Position numbers and translations under genes: made by a program. The notes under the pieces are model-generated. The model was given only the letters and a program-made list of their open reading frames with translations. It was not told the origin of the DNA and did no database searches. A stretch of DNA of 13,383 nt from Erythrobacter sp. 34-65-8 (GTDB lineage: Bacteria > Pseudomonadota > Alphaproteobacteria > Sphingomonadales > Sphingomonadaceae), in the NCBI GenBank assembly GCA_002278985.1, contig NCJP01000017.1:1-13383 (forward strand), given 5' to 3'. This document shows positions 6,755-13,383 of the stretch, piece by piece (positions within the stretch are counted from its first letter, which is position 1; the number at the start of each line of letters is the position of its first letter).

Positions 6755-6776
6755 TTTCGCAAGACGTGTTGCGAAA
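6755..6776. promoter_or_regulatory. Perfect inverted repeat between divergent merC-like and ctaA
   Basis: TTTCGCAA (6755-6762), spacer GACGTG, TTGCGAAA (6769-6776): both 8-base arms pair perfectly. It lies 30 bases upstream of the merC-like start and 44 bases upstream of ctaA, the usual place for a dimeric regulator. The CAA-N6-TTG core loosely recalls the CAA-N(3-5)-TTG reported for NtrX-type regulators, but the spacing is longer, so the regulator is unassigned. Confidence 0.5.
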
Positions 6777-6820
6777 ATCACCCTTGCGCTAGGGCGAGGC
6801 GCACCGCAGACAGGCCAGCG

Positions 6821-7885
6821 ATGACAACGCAATCGATGACGCTGGTCCGCAGCAACGCGGCGCTGCAAGGCAGTCTGGGGCAACCGCAGGCCCTGGTGCG
6901 CTGGTTGATGGCGGTTGCCGGGCTGGTGCTGGTCATGGTGATCGTCGGCGGCATTACCCGGCTGACCGAATCGGGGCTTTCCATCACCGAATGGAAGCCG
7001 GTGACCGGTACGATTCCGCCCCTGACCGAAGCGCAGTGGGAGGCGGAATTCGCGCTCTATCGCCAGACCGGCGAATACATCAACGAATCCGGACCGGCGG
7101 GCATGGACCTTGCCGCGTTCAAGTTCATCTTCTTCTGGGAATGGTTCCACCGCCTGCTCGGGCGTGTGATCGGCCTGGCTTACGGCCTGCCGCTGGCCTG
7201 GTTCTGGCTGAAGGGATCCATTCCGGCCGGCTACAAAGGCCGGCTGCTGGCGCTGCTCGCCCTGGGCGGGCTACAGGGCGTTTTCGGTTGGTTCATGGTC
7301 CGCTCCGGCCTGTCCACAGAGATGACCGATGTGAGTCATTTCTGGCTTTCGATCCACCTGCTCACGGCACTCTTCACCCTTGGAGGCCTCGTCTGGACGG
7401 CGCTGGACCTTCGCCAGTTGGCGCGCGATCCTGCGGCGCGACCGGCACGGCTGACTGGTCTTTCCTTCGTGGTGGCGCTGGTGCTGTTCATCCAGCTCCT
7501 GCTCGGGGCATGGGTAGCAGGGCTGAATGCGGGGCTCGTGTCCGATACCTGGCCGCTGATGCAGGACCGCTTCGTGCCAGAGTACGATCTGTCGCGCGGG
7601 GCCTGGTGGGCGCTGACGCACGATCCCTTCCTGCTCCATTTTCTCCACCGCTGGTGGGCCTGGGTGGCGGTGGTGGCGCTGGTATTGCTCGCACGCAAGA
7701 CCCGTGCGACGGACCGGCGGGCATCTGTGGCCATCCATTCGGCGTTTGGCGTGCAGATCATCCTCGGCATCGCAACCGTCTGGACCGGAGTGGAGCTGTG
7801 GCTAGCGACCGCCCACCAGGGCGTGGGGGCCTTGCTGGTGGCAGCGACGGCCTGGGGGATGCACGTGGTCGGGCGGCGCGCGTGA
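6821..7885 (+). CDS. ctaA: Heme A synthase (COX15/CtaA type)
   Basis: Converts heme O to heme A for aa3-type cytochrome oxidase, in the cytoplasmic membrane. 354 residues with eight predicted membrane helices, as in the alphaproteobacterial/mitochondrial type. The four family heme-ligand histidines are present: H110 in EWFHRLLGR, H179 in LSIHLL, H276 in FLHRWWAW and H332 in TAHQGVG. The first helix is followed by GGITRLTESGLSITEWKP, a strongly conserved family block. Start at ATG 6821 (weak AGG at 6812-6814); ATG 6836 is possible. The stop overlaps the start of cutA by 4 bases, so the two are translationally coupled. The divergent region upstream holds two candidate operators. ctaB and oxidase subunit genes are not in the window. 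Confidence 0.95.
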   Translation: MTTQSMTLVRSNAALQGSLGQPQALVRWLMAVAGLVLVMVIVGGITRLTESGLSITEWKPVTGTIPPLTEAQWEAEFALYRQTGEYINESGPAGMDLAAFKFIFFWEWFHRLLGRVIGLAYGLPLAWFWLKGSIPAGYKGRLLALLALGGLQGVFGWFMVRSGLSTEMTDVSHFWLSIHLLTALFTLGGLVWTALDLRQLARDPAARPARLTGLSFVVALVLFIQLLLGAWVAGLNAGLVSDTWPLMQDRFVPEYDLSRGAWWALTHDPFLLHFLHRWWAWVAVVALVLLARKTRATDRRASVAIHSAFGVQIILGIATVWTGVELWLATAHQGVGALLVAATAWGMHVVGRRA

Positions 7886-8208
7886 CAGCGCTGGTCTGGT
7901 GCCCCTTCCCGGACCAGGCCTCGGCTGCCGCAGTTGCCGGCCAGTTGCTGGACGAAGGCCTGATTGCCTGCGCCAACCTGCTTGACGGAATGACTTCGCT
8001 GTTCATCTGGCAGGGCGAGCGGGGGCAGGCGGCCGAATGCGGCGCCCTGTTCAAGACCGATGCGAGCCGGCTGGCTGAGGCGGTTGCCCGGATCGAGACG
8101 CTCCATCCCTATGACGCTCCGGCGGTGGTCGGCTGGCCCTGCGCGGAAGCCGGAACGGCGACACGGGCCTGGCTGGCCGCAGCGACCACACCGGAAGCTC
8201 ACGGATGA
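7882..8208 (+). CDS. cutA: CutA divalent-cation tolerance protein
   Basis: 108 residues, full length for CutA1, a small trimeric cytosolic protein linked to copper tolerance in E. coli, though its exact biochemical role is unsettled. Family features: N-terminal strand VTALVWCPFPDQASA, LLDEGLIACANLL (Cys30), TSLFIWQGE, the ALFKTDASRL strand-turn, and the hallmark HPYDAP (75-80). Start is GTG 7882, which overlaps the ctaA stop as GTGA; there is no obvious ribosome site, as expected for coupled translation. Its 3' end overlaps the next gene as ATGA. Placement behind heme A synthase, whose product goes into a copper-containing oxidase, is suggestive but may reflect only compact packing. Confidence 0.92.
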   Translation: MTALVWCPFPDQASAAAVAGQLLDEGLIACANLLDGMTSLFIWQGERGQAAECGALFKTDASRLAEAVARIETLHPYDAPAVVGWPCAEAGTATRAWLAAATTPEAHG

Positions 8209-8936
8209 ACCGCCGCCAGACCTTGCTCGGCTGCCTCGCGTTGCTGCCGGCGTGGGCCCTGCTTCCTGCGACCAGGCCGCTTAGTGCCGGGGCTCCACCC
8301 GTGTTCCGGCCGCAGGCCGGGACTTACCGGCTGGCGCGGCGGGTGAGCCGCCAGCTGGGTGCCGGTGCCACGCTCATGGTCGAGCGTGCCTGGACGATCG
8401 AGCTGACCTCGCAAGAAGGCGGGTTTCTGGTTGCCGGGCGGCAGGCGGGGGTAACGGTTGACGCGCCACCCAGTCTGGCCTTCCTGGCGCAGCTCGAACA
8501 GGACCGGATCGAGGAGGGGATGTTCCCGATCATGCTCGACCAGACGGGAATCATGGCTTTTGCCCCGGCGGGGCAGGCTGATGAGGTGGTTGCGCAGGCA
8601 GTGGACCAGGTCCGGCGGCTGCTGGCGGTTGACCGGGCTCGGGATACGGCTGGAAAAGAGCAGGGAAACCGGTTCCTCGACACCCTGCAACAGGCAGGTC
8701 AGGCGGCGCTCGCGGCCTGGCCGCCCACCCTGTTCGCACCCGGAACGCAGGACCGCACCGATGAGCGGACGGTCGATCTGCCCGATGGCACCTTGGGCGT
8801 TGTAAGGGTCAGAACCGTCGCCCTCAGCGATCCCCGGACTGGCCTGCTTGAGCGGTTCGAACGGCAGGTTGAAACCCGCCTCGGCGGGGACCGGCGTGTC
8901 GGCGTCGAGGCGTTCTTCCTCTCACCCGGAACCTGA
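8205..8936 (+). CDS. Exported hypothetical protein, 243 residues
   Basis: I do not recognise a family. The start ATG 8205 overlaps the cutA stop (ATGA), with GGAAG at 8193-8197 seven bases upstream. The N-terminus MNRRQTLLGCLALLPAWALL has a twin-arginine followed by a hydrophobic stretch, so export is likely, possibly by Tat; the Cys at position 10 is too early for a lipobox. The mature part has no further membrane segment and appears beta-rich with alternating hydrophobic residues (TYRLARRVSRQL, MVERAWTIELTSQ, GFLVAGRQAGVTVD), a helical middle (VAQAVDQVRRLLAVDRARDT) and a strand-rich C-terminus ending VEAFFLSPGT. No catalytic motif is visible. Co-expression with ctaA and cutA is strongly implied by the overlaps. 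Confidence 0.82.
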   Translation: MNRRQTLLGCLALLPAWALLPATRPLSAGAPPVFRPQAGTYRLARRVSRQLGAGATLMVERAWTIELTSQEGGFLVAGRQAGVTVDAPPSLAFLAQLEQDRIEEGMFPIMLDQTGIMAFAPAGQADEVVAQAVDQVRRLLAVDRARDTAGKEQGNRFLDTLQQAGQAALAAWPPTLFAPGTQDRTDERTVDLPDGTLGVVRVRTVALSDPRTGLLERFERQVETRLGGDRRVGVEAFFLSPGT

Positions 8937-8974
8937 CGGTATTATTTTACCTCCGGGCAAACGGGCGGAAAAGC

Positions 8975-9003
8975 TTGACTAACGGGCAGCTGCGCGACAA
9001 ATG
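8975..9003 (+). promoter_or_regulatory. Candidate promoter of rplM-rpsI
   Basis: TTGACT (8975-8980) is a good -35 element; CAAATG (8998-9003, 17-base spacer) or ACAAAT (16-base spacer) is a poor -10, which is common in GC-rich alphaproteobacteria. A start near 9009-9011 would put the leader hairpin at the extreme 5' end of the transcript. Confidence 0.5.
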
Positions 9004-9012
9004 GCGCCACCT

Positions 9013-9040
9013 TCGCAGGCCACCGCGCGTGGTTCTGCGA
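9013..9040 (+). ncRNA. Candidate ribosomal-protein leader hairpin upstream of rplM
   Basis: TCGCAG (9013-9018) pairs with CTGCGA (9035-9040) and CCAC (9020-9023) with GTGG (9029-9032), around a 5-base CGCGC loop and a 1x2 internal loop: ten pairs in 28 bases. It lies between the candidate promoter and the rplM ribosome site at 9055-9060. The position fits an autoregulatory leader, but the structure is known only from this one sequence. Confidence 0.4.
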
Positions 9041-9069
9041 TTCCAGGACCAACCAAGGAACACCCAGCC

Positions 9070-9549
9070 ATGAAGGCGCTCAGCAAGACCACCCGGTCGA
9101 TCAAGCCGGCAGAGGTCGAAAAGAAATGGCACCTGATCGATGCCGACGGCCTCGTCGTCGGCCGGGTCGCCGCGATCATCGCCAACATCCTGCGCGGGAA
9201 GCACAAGCCCAGCTTCACCCCCCACGTCGATTGCGGTGACCAGGTGATCGTCATCAATGCGGACAAGGTGAAGTTCACCGGCCGCAAGATGACCAACAAG
9301 ATCTATTACAAGCACACCGGCCACCCCGGCGGCATCAAGGAAACGACCCCGGCCAAGGTGCTGGAAGGTCGCTTCCCCGAGCGCGTGCTGGAGAAGGCGG
9401 TTGAGCGCATGATCCCGCGCGGTCCGCTGGGCCGGGCGCAGATGAAGGCGCTGCACCTCTATGCCGGCACCGAGCATCCCCATGCCGGGCAGCAGCCCGA
9501 AGTGCTCGACGTTGCCTCCATGAACCGCAAGAACAAGGCTAACGCGTAA
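9070..9549 (+). CDS. rplM: Large-subunit ribosomal protein L13 (uL13)
   Basis: 159 residues, a component of the 50S subunit and an early assembly protein. It begins [10 protein letters not shown] and shows the family blocks [63 protein letters not shown] and the signature region [26 protein letters not shown]. Start ATG 9070 has AAGGAA (9055-9060) nine bases upstream; the frame is open further upstream but lacks a ribosome site there. The C-terminus is about 15 residues longer than in E. coli, usual for this class. The stop overlaps the rpsI ATG by one base. Confidence 0.97.
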   Translation: MKALSKTTRSIKPAEVEKKWHLIDADGLVVGRVAAIIANILRGKHKPSFTPHVDCGDQVIVINADKVKFTGRKMTNKIYYKHTGHPGGIKETTPAKVLEGRFPERVLEKAVERMIPRGPLGRAQMKALHLYAGTEHPHAGQQPEVLDVASMNRKNKANA

Positions 9550-10064
9550 TGGCTGATGAAACCAACACCGTGTCCGATCTCGCGGACCTGAAGGATATCG
9601 CGGGCGACGCCCCGGAAGCCGATGCCGCAGTCGTCGCCACCAACACCGCGCCGCTGCGTGAGCAGGAACTGGACAAGCAGGGCCGCGCCTACGCCACCGG
9701 TCGCCGCAAGGATGCGGTTGCCCGCGTCTGGGTCAAGCCCGGTACCGGCAAGATCACCATCAATGGCCGCGATCAGGACGTATACTTCGCCCGTCCTACC
9801 CTGCGCCTGATCATCAACCAGCCGTTCGGGATCACCGATCGCACGGGGCAGTACGATGTCGTGGCCACCGTCAAGGGCGGCGGCCTTTCTGGCCAGGCTG
9901 GTGCGGTCAAGCATGGCATCGCCCAGGCACTGTCGAAGTACGAACCCGCGCTGCGGACCACGGTCAAGGCAGCCGGCTTCCTGACCCGCGACAGCCGCGT
10001 GGTCGAGCGCAAGAAGTACGGCCGGGCCAAGGCTCGCCGGAGCTTCCAGTTCTCGAAGCGCTGA
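9549..10064 (+). CDS. rpsI: Small-subunit ribosomal protein S9 (uS9)
   Basis: 171 residues. The C-terminal 130 are the S9 core: [20 protein letters not shown], the [19 protein letters not shown] signature, [20 protein letters not shown] and the terminal SKR tail that reaches the P-site tRNA. The first ~45 residues are an acidic, Ala- and Asp-rich extension ([19 protein letters not shown]) common in Sphingomonadales S9. The start overlaps the rplM stop by one base (TAATG), with AAGG at 9535-9538, so the conserved L13-S9 pair is translationally coupled. Confidence 0.97.
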   Translation: MADETNTVSDLADLKDIAGDAPEADAAVVATNTAPLREQELDKQGRAYATGRRKDAVARVWVKPGTGKITINGRDQDVYFARPTLRLIINQPFGITDRTGQYDVVATVKGGGLSGQAGAVKHGIAQALSKYEPALRTTVKAAGFLTRDSRVVERKKYGRAKARRSFQFSKR

Positions 10065-10086
10065 TCGAAACGCAAACTACCAGACG

Positions 10087-10114
10087 AAAGGGCGGCCCCG
10101 GTGGCCGCCCTTTT
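10087..10114. terminator. Intrinsic terminator of rplM-rpsI, possibly bidirectional
   Basis: GGGCGGCC (10090-10097) and GGCCGCCC (10103-10110) form a perfect 8-pair stem with a 5-base loop, flanked by AAA on the left and TTTT on the right; the flanks extend the stem to 11 pairs. It starts 23 bases after the rpsI stop and lies 22 bases from the end of the convergent gene at 10136. The T-run favours plus-strand termination; three T on the minus strand allow a weaker role there. Confidence 0.85.
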
Positions 10115-10135
10115 GCGTTTCAGGCCAGAACCATG

Positions 10136-10888
10136 TCAGGCGCGCACGAAATCGCGCCGCTGGACATCGATGGTACCGAGCGCGCTTACTGTTACGAGGT
10201 TGTAGGAAGGTGCTGCTCCGCGCAGCCGCGTCGAGAGGGTGCCCGCCCCGATCAACCGCAGGGGCCGGTTGCCCCGCGCCCGGACCAGATCGAACGGACG
10301 ATGGACGTGGCCGGAGAGCACCACGCTCGCCCCGGCCTCGGCAAGGGCAGCAAAGGCCATGTCACCCCTTACCGTCGGGTTGCGAAGCCCGTCTTCAGCC
10401 GGGAGCAAAGGGTGGTGGCAGGCCACCAGCTTGGGGCGCGGATCATTGCGCAATGCCTCAAGCCGCGCGAGCGCCGCTTCAAGCTTGCGCCGCCGGACCA
10501 CTCCGTCGGACCAGGGCCAGCGCATCTGCGCACGGACATTGGTGTCGAACGGCACGACGAGGGCATGGGCGAGAGACAACTCGCTGCCAACTGCAGCTTC
10601 CAGAGTGCCATATCGCGCATAGGGGGCCCGGAAGCGTTCCCACAGATTGTAATAGGGCATGTCGTGGTTGCCCGGCTGGAGCATGATCGGCGTCTCCAGC
10701 GAGGCAAACCATTTGCCCGCCATGGCATACTGGCGATGGGTCGCCCGCTGGGTCAGGTCACCGGTGCAGATGACTGCGTCCGGTCGCTCGTCAGCCACTG
10801 CAGCGGAGAACCAGTCCAGCGCTTCTTCGTCCTCGACGCCGAAATGGACGTCGCTGACATGAAATATGCGGCTGGTCGCTTCAGGCAC
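10136..10888 (-). CDS. Metallophosphoesterase (CpdA/Icc-like)
   Basis: 250-residue calcineurin-like phosphoesterase with a two-metal site. All five motif blocks are present in order: SDVHFG (Asp13, His15), TGDLTQRA (Asp44), PGNHD (Asn74, His75), CHHPLL (His158/159) and SGHVHRP (His194, His196). The order and spacing resemble class III cyclic-nucleotide phosphodiesterases (CpdA), but the true substrate cannot be read from sequence and could be another phosphodiester. Start is GTG (complement of 10886-10888) with AGAGGA (complement of 10895-10900) six bases upstream. Only 15 bases separate it from the NnrU gene, so they share an operon. No signal peptide; cytosolic. Confidence 0.9.
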   Translation of the reverse strand: MPEATSRIFHVSDVHFGVEDEEALDWFSAAVADERPDAVICTGDLTQRATHRQYAMAGKWFASLETPIMLQPGNHDMPYYNLWERFRAPYARYGTLEAAVGSELSLAHALVVPFDTNVRAQMRWPWSDGVVRRRKLEAALARLEALRNDPRPKLVACHHPLLPAEDGLRNPTVRGDMAFAALAEAGASVVLSGHVHRPFDLVRARGNRPLRLIGAGTLSTRLRGAAPSYNLVTVSALGTIDVQRRDFVRA

Positions 10889-10903
10889 GTGGCATCCTCT
10901 GGT

Positions 10904-11590
10904 TCAGCCGATCCAGCGCCACAGGCCGGCGGGGATGCCTCCGGCAGGCAGGTGGGCCCAGCTCAGGCCCAGCCATAGCACCAGCCCGACCGCCCAGGGC
11001 AGGAAACCTGCTGAAGCCAGCGCACTCCAGCGAGGCCAGTAGCGCGTCCGGCTTTCCCATTCCTTCCAGGCGGCGCCCATCAGCACCTGCTTCTTGCGAT
11101 CCTGCAAATGGCTGCCGACCAGTGCCAGCACGAGAATGGCGGTGGCGACAACCAAGGTGCGCGCCGTTGGTGCCGCAACAATGTGGCTCACCGCCCACAG
11201 CGCGAAGCCCCACATCATCGGATGGCGGGTGATGCGGAATACGCCTGCCGGCTCCGCCCGGGCCGCAGCCTCTGCGCCCGGCATTGGCAGGGCCGGGTTG
11301 CGCCCGAGCAATGATCCGGCGAACAGGACCATGGCAACAAGGGCCACCAGGGTGCCGATGGCCCAGCTGACATCGCCGAATCCGGGCCAGAGCGGAGTGG
11401 TTGCCGGAGCGTCCTTGAACGCGAGATACATCCACGCGAAGGTGCCGATGCTGACCAGGGAATATACCCCTTGGAATCCCTTCTCACCCAGCATCCGCAC
11501 CAGCCCGGCCCGCAGCGGGTGCGACATGGTAAAGTGCGTACCGACAAAAGCCACACTCGCAGCCACCAGAGCCAGCAAATTACCGTCCAT
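10904..11590 (-). CDS. NnrU-family integral membrane protein
   Basis: 228 residues with about six membrane segments. It matches the NnrU family: an N-terminal THFTMSHPLRAGLVRMLGEKG block followed by VYSLVSIGTFAWMYLAF, and an FRITRHPMMWGFALWAVSHI block resembling the RHPxxxG motif of isoprenylcysteine methyltransferase-like proteins. NnrU was named from denitrification loci, and the carotenoid isomerase Z-ISO of plants is a homolog that uses heme; neither denitrification nor carotenoid genes are adjacent, so the role here is open. Start ATG (complement of 11588-11590) has a GGGAGA ribosome site eight bases upstream; an upstream in-frame extension to 11656 lacks one. Confidence 0.87.
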   Translation of the reverse strand: MDGNLLALVAASVAFVGTHFTMSHPLRAGLVRMLGEKGFQGVYSLVSIGTFAWMYLAFKDAPATTPLWPGFGDVSWAIGTLVALVAMVLFAGSLLGRNPALPMPGAEAAARAEPAGVFRITRHPMMWGFALWAVSHIVAAPTARTLVVATAILVLALVGSHLQDRKKQVLMGAAWKEWESRTRYWPRWSALASAGFLPWAVGLVLWLGLSWAHLPAGGIPAGLWRWIG

Positions 11591-11607
11591 AACCCTGCTC
11601 TCCCAAT

Positions 11608-11627
11608 CCGGCGCAATAATGCGCCGG
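11608..11627. repeat. Perfect hairpin in the leader of the NnrU gene
   Basis: CCGGCGCA (11608-11615) and TGCGCCGG (11620-11627) form an 8-pair stem with a 4-base loop. It sits 17 bases upstream of the NnrU start, directly before its ribosome site, and 50 bases after the preceding amidohydrolase stop at 11678. Lacking a T-run, it may be an mRNA-processing, attenuation or stability hairpin between operon genes rather than an intrinsic terminator. Confidence 0.45.
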
Positions 11628-11677
11628 GCGCCGGGAGGTTGCAACCGGCCAGTCAAGCCGGCCGCGCAGGTGGGGAG

Positions 11678-12979
11678 CTACCAGTCGTAGGCCTTCGGCA
11701 GGGTTCCCTCGTCGAGATCGCGGTACCGATCCCGCAGCCGGGTCTGATGGCTGTCGAGGGGTTGCTCGATCCCGTCGATGAAAACCTGAACTGGCGCGGA
11801 GGAGACTTCCAGCGGGTCGCCATCCCAGACTACCAGATCGCCGGCGGCCCCTGCACTGAGGACACCGAACCGGCCGCCAAAGCCGGAAATCTCGGCCGGG
11901 ATCGAGGATATGCTGGCAAAGGCCTGCCCCCAGGTCAGCCCTGTGGCTCCCGGTACCTGCGACAGCGCCACGAGGTTGCCTGCAAACTGCGGGGCAATAC
12001 GCGGCCCGGTAATTCCGCCTGACAGGCCGCCAAGTGCCACCTTGACCCCGGCCTGGACCATGCGCCCGACATTGCTGTGAGTCGCGCCGAGCTGTTCGAA
12101 GCTGGCCGGCAGGTTGTCCAGCGGATCGGCGATCACCGGCACACCGGCGGCGGCGATGTCGTCCGCCACGATCCAGCCTTCGGACACGCCCAGAAGAACC
12201 AGCTTCAGCTTTGGATATCGCCGGGGCAGGCTGAGCACCGCACGAATGTCAGCCGCGCGCTCGACATGGACATAGAGCGGCTGCGCGCCCGTAACCACCG
12301 GGGCGAGGGCTTCGGCGTCGGCGCGGGTCAGCAGATTGCCGTCGCCCTGCCAGCGCCCCGCCGCAAACTCGCCTGCTTCGCGCAGGGCGTTGGCCAGTTC
12401 GGCATAGGCGGCCACGCGGCTGCCTCCGGCGATCCGAGCGGCGGCTTCGCCCAGCGTCACCATCTGGAATGCCCGTGACGCGACCACCGCGTTGCGGTCG
12501 GCACCGGTGTCGATCACCGCGCCCTGACCGGCAAAAATCGCGCCGCCGGGGGCGGTCACGATCGAGGCCCGGGTTACTCCGCCCGCCCGGCTGACGGCGA
12601 TGTGCTGCGAGGCATAGTTGACGGCGGTTGAGGCATCGAGCGCGGCACTGAAACGCGACCGGGCTGCGCGGGTATCGTTGCTGTCACCCACCCCTTCGAC
12701 ATCGGCCAGGCCCAGGTCGGTGACCGGCATGAAGATTCCGGGGGTGACCCATTTGCCAGCACCGTCGATCGTGCGCGTTCCGGCCGGCACGGCAACGCCG
12801 CGCCCGGCGGCAACAACCTTGCCGCCGCGGATGACGACCGTTGCGCCTTCCATCGGCGCGCTGCCGTCACCGGTTGCAACCGTAGCATTGGTGATGGCGA
12901 TATCCTGCGCGATGGCCGGGGCAGCGAGAGCGCCAAAAGCAAAAGCTGCCGCAGTGGCGAGAAGCGTGGTCCGGATCAT
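11678..12979 (-). CDS. Exported amidohydrolase-like protein lacking metal ligands
   Basis: 433 residues; signal peptide MIRTTLLATAAAFAFGALAA with likely cleavage at APAIA|QD. The fold is that of the amidohydrolase superfamily: an N-terminal beta-sandwich (ITNATVATGDGS, VVIRGGKVVAAGRG, KWVTPGI), a TIM barrel and a C-terminal sandwich return (GVLSAGAAGDLVVWDGDPLE). The metal site is degenerate: PGxxDxHxH is replaced by PGIFMPVTDLG (80-90), and the strand-8 region that normally holds the metal Asp reads VALGGLSGG (314-322). His238 in YVHVE remains. It overlaps the upstream amidohydrolase (ATGA) with AAGGAG (complement of 12987-12992) seven bases before the ATG. A non-catalytic partner is likely; an active enzyme with another site is not excluded. 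Confidence 0.88.
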   Translation of the reverse strand: MIRTTLLATAAAFAFGALAAPAIAQDIAITNATVATGDGSAPMEGATVVIRGGKVVAAGRGVAVPAGTRTIDGAGKWVTPGIFMPVTDLGLADVEGVGDSNDTRAARSRFSAALDASTAVNYASQHIAVSRAGGVTRASIVTAPGGAIFAGQGAVIDTGADRNAVVASRAFQMVTLGEAAARIAGGSRVAAYAELANALREAGEFAAGRWQGDGNLLTRADAEALAPVVTGAQPLYVHVERAADIRAVLSLPRRYPKLKLVLLGVSEGWIVADDIAAAGVPVIADPLDNLPASFEQLGATHSNVGRMVQAGVKVALGGLSGGITGPRIAPQFAGNLVALSQVPGATGLTWGQAFASISSIPAEISGFGGRFGVLSAGAAGDLVVWDGDPLEVSSAPVQVFIDGIEQPLDSHQTRLRDRYRDLDEGTLPKAYDW

Positions 12980-13383
12980 TTCACGTCTCCTTCGCCGGGC
13001 TGGCCGAGTTCGAAGTCGCTCACCGGTCGCCGTTTGGGATCGTTCGCGTCGAACAGCAGGGCACCGTCCACCCAGACTTTTTCCGGCCGCGCATAGACCG
13101 ACAGCGGATTGGCGTTCCACAGCACTACGTCGGCCATCTTGCCGGGTGCGAGGCTGCCCGTCTGGTCGTCGATCCCCATCGCTTTGGCTGCATTGAGCGT
13201 GATCCAGCGGATCACTTCGGCATCGGCAATGGCGATCCCTGCGCGCTTGCCCGCGGCCTGTGCCTTGGCCGCTTCCTGGTTGAGCCGCTGGATGCCGTTC
13301 TCGTCATCCGAGTGGATCACCACGCAGGCGCCGGCCTGATAGAGCAGCGCACCGTTTTCCGGAATGCCGTCGTAGCTTTCCAT
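12976..13383 (-). CDS. Amidohydrolase, C-terminal part; 5' end outside window
   Basis: The last 135 residues of an imidazolonepropionase/dihydroorotase-like amidohydrolase. The visible part contains the end of the TIM barrel with VVIHSDDENGIQRLNQEA, where the SDD carries the expected strand-8 metal Asp, then VIRWITLNAAKAMGI and the C-terminal sandwich DQTGSLAPGKMADVVLWNANPLSV and EKVWVDGALLFD. The Met at the window edge is internal, so the first ~300 residues and any signal peptide are missing. Unlike the gene behind it, it looks catalytically competent as far as visible. The 4-base overlap with its degenerate relative implies coupled translation of the pair. Confidence 0.9.
   Translation of the reverse strand: MESYDGIPENGALLYQAGACVVIHSDDENGIQRLNQEAAKAQAAGKRAGIAIADAEVIRWITLNAAKAMGIDDQTGSLAPGKMADVVLWNANPLSVYARPEKVWVDGALLFDANDPKRRPVSDFELGQPGEGDVK

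Noticed and set aside
6725..7150. Upstream extension of the merC-like frame on the minus strand to base 7150
   Set aside because: It runs through the strongly conserved ctaA coding region on the other strand, lacks any membrane character, and the MerC-like homology starts at 6724.
6991..7881. Long plus-strand frame running into cutA from 6991
   Set aside because: It is a +1-type shadow of ctaA; only the part from GTG 7882 matches CutA.
8205..8936. Lipoprotein reading of the exported protein (LLGC at residues 7-10)
   Set aside because: A lipobox Cys must follow the hydrophobic stretch; here it precedes most of it.
10133..10978. 281-residue plus-strand frame opposite the metallophosphoesterase
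   Set aside because: The minus strand contains all five phosphoesterase motifs in order; the plus-strand product has none.

Overview
The window is GC-rich, densely packed chromosomal DNA that reads as a member of the Alphaproteobacteria, most likely order Sphingomonadales (Erythrobacter/Novosphingobium-like). The grounds are the gene products (COX15-type heme A synthase, S9 with an N-terminal extension, a ThiS-ThiG fusion), an EcfG-type general-stress promoter, and frequent 1-4 base gene overlaps. This placement is inference from the sequence; no search was run. No mobile element, CRISPR array, tRNA, rRNA or phage gene is visible, and no intergenic stretch exceeds 300 bases.

Layout. 1-4288 (+): the 3' part of pyrD (dihydroorotate dehydrogenase), a lipoprotein gamma-glutamyltransferase 10 bases later, then an AMP-forming long-chain acyl-CoA ligase. 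4332-6724 (-): an unrecognised 175-residue protein, a CsbD-type stress protein with its own EcfG-type promoter and a strong intrinsic terminator, a ThiS-ThiG fusion for thiamine thiazole synthesis, and a small MerC-like membrane protein. A 96-base divergent region (6725-6820) holds two candidate operators. 6821-8936 (+): ctaA-cutA-exported protein, overlapping by 4 bases at both junctions. 8975-10114 (+): the rplM-rpsI ribosomal operon with promoter, leader hairpin and terminator. 10136-13383 (-): a four-gene run read from the right edge: an amidohydrolase (C-terminal part only), a second exported amidohydrolase-like protein that has lost its metal ligands, an NnrU-family membrane protein and a metallophosphoesterase.

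Most of the content is ordinary housekeeping or conserved accessory metabolism, and I do not see a convincing new multi-gene system. The items most worth a second look are the ThiS-ThiG fusion, whose sulfur-carrying Gly-Gly is internal rather than C-terminal and is followed by a tandem duplication in the linker; the paired active/degenerate amidohydrolases; the perfect inverted repeat between merC-like and ctaA; the leader hairpin before rplM; and the near-consensus EcfG promoter of csbD.
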